Source of the DNA: Fibrobacterota bacterium
Lineage (GTDB): Bacteria; Fibrobacterota; Chitinivibrionia; Chitinivibrionales; Chitinispirillaceae
Length of the DNA: 37,638 nt
Direction: 5' to 3'
NCBI GenBank assembly: GCA_023436145.1
Contig: JAEZKP010000091.1
Span: 1-37,638 of the forward strand
In this document: one piece after another, positions 33,632-37,638 of the stretch
Position numbering within the stretch: the stretch's first letter is position 1
How the letters are laid out: every line of letters begins with the position of its first letter
Translations under genes and position numbers: made by a program
The notes under the pieces: model-generated
The model's input: only the letters and a program-made list of their open reading frames with translations
What the model was told of the DNA's origin: nothing
The model's database searches: none

Positions 33632-36600
33632 TTATTCATTTTTCACTCCAACCAGTTTTCTTTCAGTCTCACTGCCTTTAATCTTTATTACTACCATATA
33701 GGTTCCGTTTCCAACCAGGCGTCCTTTCCTATTTGTTCCGTCCCAATGGTATTTTACAATTGAAGAAGACTCGTGGTCCTTAAACTGCTTCAATTGGGCG
33801 ATTTTATTTCCGAGTGCATCATATATGAAAACTGTCGCATCTATGTTAACCGATTCTGATGCCCGACCCTGAGGCTTGATCATTATGGTGTAAATTTCAG
33901 ATTTACCTCTGTTAGAAAAGGGATTGGGACCGGCAGAGATTTTGAAATTAAGCGGTGAAGTATCAACTTTCAAAATTACACGACGGTTCAACTTTGAATT
34001 CTGAATGTTACCGTGGTCATCAATTGCAGATCCTGTTTTTAACCATATGGAATCTTTTTCTTTCGGATATTCAACTCCATCTGTAATTACATAATATTTG
34101 CATGTCTTTGGATTTACACTTCGTGCATCCTTAACTATAAACTTATAAGAAGAATTAAATACCATACTGAATAAGTTAAACTCTTCAATCGATTCCATCG
34201 TTTTTACATCTTCAGAAAAAGTGATTGTAAGAGTATCTACAAATTTACCATCAGCCAGGGTTGAGAGTTTAAGTGATGCATTATAAATGACAGGTGGAGC
34301 ACTGTCATATACTTTAGCAGATTGGGTTACAGATGGAAACTTTTCGAATTGAATGTCTAATAGCATGTTACCTGATGTTTTGCAGGAAATATCCTTGTTA
34401 AAGGCATTATTCAAATCTACAAATGCAAACTTGCCGTCGTCAGAAAGCGTAATCCTCGATGATCCTATTGTGTCAGTCTGAAGACCTTCTGACCACAAAA
34501 AATTCATTTTCATATCTAATCCGCTGGCATTTCTGTCAAAAGCTATTTCTGCATTGTCTACAGTACCATCCGCATTGTTATCTTTATAACATGCGTGCAG
34601 TACAATCGGTGCAGATTTTCTTAATTTTATGACCACCGGACGGTTTTGCTCATGTGCTTTGTTATTGTTTCGATCCCGCAGAGGGCCTGATGGATTGATT
34701 CGTAAACTGTCATTTTCTGTATAGGTAAAACTGTCATCACCTTTAATTGCCACCCGCAATGAATCTTTTACACGTGTGTAAGACAAAACCGTGAGATAGT
34801 GGCTGGTCCCGCTGGTCAAAAGTTCGAGTGATTTCCCTATCAATGAAGTATCTGTAATCGCTTCGGAAAAAATTAAAAGCAGTGTGTCTGAATCCTTATC
34901 TGTATCCTCCAGAAGTATTGCAGTAGTCAGTAACGGACCCACACTATCTGAGAGATATACCGGTACGATTTCTGATGGTTCGGCCAGGGATGTATCTGTT
35001 GTATAGCTATACCCAAGCTTTTTATCAGATGAAGGTGAAGCTGTTATTTCTTTATCAAACGGTTTCGAAAGAGTAACGGTCACGTGGCGTCTGTTGGAAG
35101 AATCTATTTTGATATCGGTTTTGTAGACAGTTCTCTTTGTGGAAAAGGTGGGCCAGAAAAGTTCTATGGAATCAGGCGGGTAATCAAGTTCATTTTTATA
35201 GTAAATTTCTGCTCTGGATACCTGTCCGAATCCATTATCTGCAAAGTAAGAAGCTGATTCAACCGGATTAGGTACTCTATGTTTTTTAGGCACCGCGTAA
35301 ATTACAAAAGGGATCTTACCTTCTTCGGTACCATTGGAATAAAACTTTATAAAATAATCCCCTGGTGTTAAACCGGTGATCAATTTTTCATCAAGAGTTA
35401 TAGATGAATTATCATCTGAAATAATTATTCCTCCATAGGATGTACCGGCTGAAAGCAGTTGTGGGGAATCAAATTCAGGTCCTTCAATGTAAAAATCGAC
35501 ATGACCCGGAATGGTATCGATTATCTCTGAACCAAAATCACAAGTGAGATTGTTTCGCGTTAACTTTTGAAACATGTTATATTGCAAAATCCCTTCAGAT
35601 ACGGTCTTTTTTTCATAAAAGAACTTACTGTTAGTACGCAGGTCAATGGAGGTGATCATTTTAAAGTTTGAACCGCAACAGTGTCTTTCTGCAAAAAAGA
35701 GTTTGAACTGATAAGTCTGACCCTTGATAAGGCCCAGAGTGTCAAGATCAACTATCCCCTCCACCGGGCCATGAACCCCACCTATGTCAACCACAAGCTG
35801 GCTGTCGATAAAAACCCACACATCATCATCACCACGGAAATAGAATGTTTGTCCTGGAACATACTCAAATTCCGCGCCAAGCTCCATGGTGAAATAATAG
35901 TTATGTGGTGGATCAGAATATCCGGGACTGTAGTTGGGATTACTGATTTTTCCATCCTCGTCCAGGTATTTAAAATCATCAAGCGGGAAAAATGCATTTG
36001 TATCATATTGAAATAACCCCTCATCATTTTTTCTAAGGGTTAAATTGTAGCATTTTTCGTTTGTATAGTCATCGGTAAGATTCTCCGGTAAAAACCAGTC
36101 GTCTATGTGTGAAGCACATGATGTATCGGTTTGTACCGGTTTACCATTACTTCCCAGACGTTTTTCTACCATACCGTATTTGGTCCCGTTACAATCTTCG
36201 TTTTGAAAATCAGGATGAGCTTCTGCCTTGTCGCGCAAGACCGCAGCCAGGCTTATCGTACTGCAATCACCTCTTATTGCCGGAAATTTATCGAAAAATT
36301 CAGGCTCATTGTCCGGTTTAGGATTGCCAAGAATCCATATGGTATCACGTTCTGAAATCTGATCGGTTAAATCTATATAGTCACCTTCGGATACGCCCTT
36401 TACTGAGTAAACTGTACTGTCCAGAGAGTTCATGAATTTAATCAACAGGCTGTCGGTTGGACCCAGGTAATTGTAATTCAACCATCCGCAATGGTCCGCA
36501 ACAGATCTCATTTTAATGATTCCAAGTCCTTTAATATTTACGCGAGGTGCGCCCAGACTCCAGGGATTAAAAAAGTAGATTACTTTACCAGGTGGTGGAG

Positions 36601-37030
36601 TAAAACTGAACACCGGATCTGCTTTGGATGAACTGACTGTAATCCAGACTTCATTAGCTTCAGGATGATTTTCAAAAATAGTACTCATAGTTAGCGGAAC
36701 ATCTGTTGTTCCTGAATAACTGGAATCATTAGTGAAATAGTTATATTCATCAGGTATGATACTTACCAGTTTAAGAGTTTCTGTAGAGCTCTTATCGATT
36801 GAACTAAAAACAAACGAATACCAGGAATTACCCTCTTTCATAAGTTTCTTGCCAGGGTAATAGTTAGTTTCAGAGCACTGAAAAAACAGATCAGTTGTCA
36901 GCCTGACGGAATCGGTTTTTGCCCATGGATGAGTAATGTGGATAACTATATCTGCTTTGATAGTAAAGAGATAAGCGGATAACAGAATAATCGGTAAAAA
37001 GGTGCAGATTCTGCTATTTAAGCGCTTCAT
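33632..37030 (-). CDS. Large secreted protein with a fibro-slime (PA14-like) domain
   Basis: This is a 1132-residue protein with a signal peptide (about 8-27). An N-terminal beta region (28-150) is followed by VIYFFNPWSLGAP. The fibro-slime domain (about 235-470) shows RGDCSTISL, FPLDDF, TMELGAEFEYVPGQTFYFRG, DDDVWVFIDSQLVVDIGGVHG and the AERHCCGSNFKM end. This domain is related to PA14 and to the Dictyostelium PSI proteins and usually binds calcium and carbohydrate. After it come repeats with DxNADG motifs (YKDNNADGTVDNAEIAF), an SbsA-like domain (DTLTITFSEDVK) and an FlgD-Ig end (YHWDGTNRKGRLVGNGTY). The last part is homologous to the end of VWA-B (12048-14717). The start has no strong Shine-Dalgarno. 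A surface adhesin or slime component is likely. Confidence 0.88.
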   Translation of the reverse strand: MKRLNSRICTFLPIILLSAYLFTIKADIVIHITHPWAKTDSVRLTTDLFFQCSETNYYPGKKLMKEGNSWYSFVFSSIDKSSTETLKLVSIIPDEYNYFTNDSSYSGTTDVPLTMSTIFENHPEANEVWITVSSSKADPVFSFTPPPGKVIYFFNPWSLGAPRVNIKGLGIIKMRSVADHCGWLNYNYLGPTDSLLIKFMNSLDSTVYSVKGVSEGDYIDLTDQISERDTIWILGNPKPDNEPEFFDKFPAIRGDCSTISLAAVLRDKAEAHPDFQNEDCNGTKYGMVEKRLGSNGKPVQTDTSCASHIDDWFLPENLTDDYTNEKCYNLTLRKNDEGLFQYDTNAFFPLDDFKYLDEDGKISNPNYSPGYSDPPHNYYFTMELGAEFEYVPGQTFYFRGDDDVWVFIDSQLVVDIGGVHGPVEGIVDLDTLGLIKGQTYQFKLFFAERHCCGSNFKMITSIDLRTNSKFFYEKKTVSEGILQYNMFQKLTRNNLTCDFGSEIIDTIPGHVDFYIEGPEFDSPQLLSAGTSYGGIIISDDNSSITLDEKLITGLTPGDYFIKFYSNGTEEGKIPFVIYAVPKKHRVPNPVESASYFADNGFGQVSRAEIYYKNELDYPPDSIELFWPTFSTKRTVYKTDIKIDSSNRRHVTVTLSKPFDKEITASPSSDKKLGYSYTTDTSLAEPSEIVPVYLSDSVGPLLTTAILLEDTDKDSDTLLLIFSEAITDTSLIGKSLELLTSGTSHYLTVLSYTRVKDSLRVAIKGDDSFTYTENDSLRINPSGPLRDRNNNKAHEQNRPVVIKLRKSAPIVLHACYKDNNADGTVDNAEIAFDRNASGLDMKMNFLWSEGLQTDTIGSSRITLSDDGKFAFVDLNNAFNKDISCKTSGNMLLDIQFEKFPSVTQSAKVYDSAPPVIYNASLKLSTLADGKFVDTLTITFSEDVKTMESIEEFNLFSMVFNSSYKFIVKDARSVNPKTCKYYVITDGVEYPKEKDSIWLKTGSAIDDHGNIQNSKLNRRVILKVDTSPLNFKISAGPNPFSNRGKSEIYTIMIKPQGRASESVNIDATVFIYDALGNKIAQLKQFKDHESSSIVKYHWDGTNRKGRLVGNGTYMVVIKIKGSETERKLVGVKNE

Positions 37031-37563
37031 AAGAATTGTCCGGTATTTTTCTGTTTAATTGATTTTTATATTAAATTAATCTTTTTTTAACCAAAATGAG
37101 TGCTTTTTTATCAAGGTTATCACTTTGGAATAACCGGGTAAATACATAATTGAATCTATTTAGTGATGGAATAAATAGCTGAAGTGTTAAATGGTCGAAA
37201 CTGTTATCTGCATTTAATGTATCATCGGTTTCCTGTGGTTATTATCCATTCCATTGTTTTGAAAAATGATGGTACACTCTGGGAGACAGGGCAAAACTCT
37301 TATGGTTAGTTTGACATTGGAACTAAAATAGATACATGTGGTCTTTTTTTGGGGACTTCAGACGTTTCTTATGCAATCTCCTTCAGTTACTTTTGGATGT
37401 GAATGGTAAGCAAGGGAAAGGAAATTACTATGAGCATGAGCTAAGCTATGAGCAATTATTTTTTTAAGGATTACTTTTTGAATGAAATTTTTAAGGAGTA
37501 ACTGGAATAAAAGGGATAGAATATTTATATTAAATTTATAATCGAGACTTTTTGGGGGTAAAT
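37031..37563. other. Gene-free divergent region
   Basis: These 533 bp lie between the fibro-slime gene and the gene starting at 37564 and should contain both promoters. The sequence is AT-rich. A TTGACA at 37311-37316 has no good -10 element at the right distance. I do not accept the small minus-strand frame near 37358-37627, because it overlaps the start of the secreted-protein gene. Confidence 0.4.
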
Positions 37564-37638
37564 ATGTGTCTGAGATTATTAACAATACTTTTGTTGTCAG
37601 CCAGTTTTTCAGTTTTTTCAATTCCACCGGACTCGATG
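37564..37638 (+). CDS. 5' end of a secreted protein (truncated by window)
   Basis: ATG 37564 begins MCLRLLTILLLSASFSVFS, followed by IPPDSM at the window edge, a clear signal peptide with a likely cleavage before or at SIPP. GGGGG stands about 6 nt upstream. Only 25 codons are visible, so no function can be given. The Cys at position 2 is not a lipobox. Confidence 0.75.
   Translation, partial: MCLRLLTILLLSASFSVFSIPPDSM

Noticed and set aside
37311..37338. TTGACA promoter before the last gene
   Set aside because: No TATAAT-like element at 16-18 bp; the nearest (TACATG) is poor.
37358..37627. 89-codon minus-strand frame at the right edge
   Set aside because: It overlaps the signal-peptide start of the gene at 37564, which has a good ribosome-binding site.

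Overview
The window looks like a chromosomal piece of a member of the Fibrobacterota, probably of the uncultured or Chitinispirillum-like side rather than Fibrobacter itself (inference). Four things point there: a TIGR02147/DUF4423-type regulator (20800-21645), a protein with a fibro-slime (PA14-like) domain (33632-37030), secreted enzymes that end in short 'LxGxxI...GIYxLxL' type-IX-secretion-like tails, and plant-polysaccharide enzymes (the end of a CE15 glucuronoyl esterase, a GH11 xylanase and a clan GH-A hydrolase). Base composition is moderately AT-rich. No rRNA, tRNA or CRISPR was seen.

Layout. 1-350: end of a CE15 esterase with a strong terminator. 676-2632: a LytS-type kinase and LytTR regulator pair on the minus strand. 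2907-5948: a large secreted zinc-dependent phospholipase C-like protein. 6345-7244: a membrane prohibitin/SPFH protein. 7245-9764: an accessory patch built around a REP-associated transposase-like gene (8194-9171) that has lost its catalytic HUH and tyrosine residues, flanked by five copies of a ~48-bp palindrome (two more copies at 449 and 25226). 9756-22505: the most interesting region. A five-gene minus-strand operon encodes two paralogous pairs, each a von Willebrand A (VWA) surface protein followed by an outer-membrane-barrel/TPR/coiled-coil protein, with a carboxypeptidase-regulatory-like surface protein between the pairs. Divergent from it lies a TIGR02147 regulator overlapping a lipoprotein gene. 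22544-28468: secreted proteins including the GH11 xylanase and the GH-A enzyme. 28883-29596: a lone SAM methyltransferase. 29597-31018: a decayed intergenic region with a ~140-bp direct repeat and gene remnants. 31019-32956: a fusion of RCC1-like repeats to an M28 aminopeptidase. 33385-33630: an IS91 transposase remnant. 33632-37030: the fibro-slime adhesin-like protein. 37564-37638: the start of a new secreted protein cut by the window edge.

How the genes may work together (inference). Most products are exported and many carry FlgD-like or T9SS-like C-terminal domains, so the region reads as a cell-envelope and secretome neighbourhood. The duplicated VWA + barrel-TPR operon has the logic of a surface assembly: a MIDAS-bearing adhesin exported next to a barrel that could anchor or transport it, with periplasmic TPRs. 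The divergent regulator-lipoprotein pair is a plausible controller. I know no described system with this composition.
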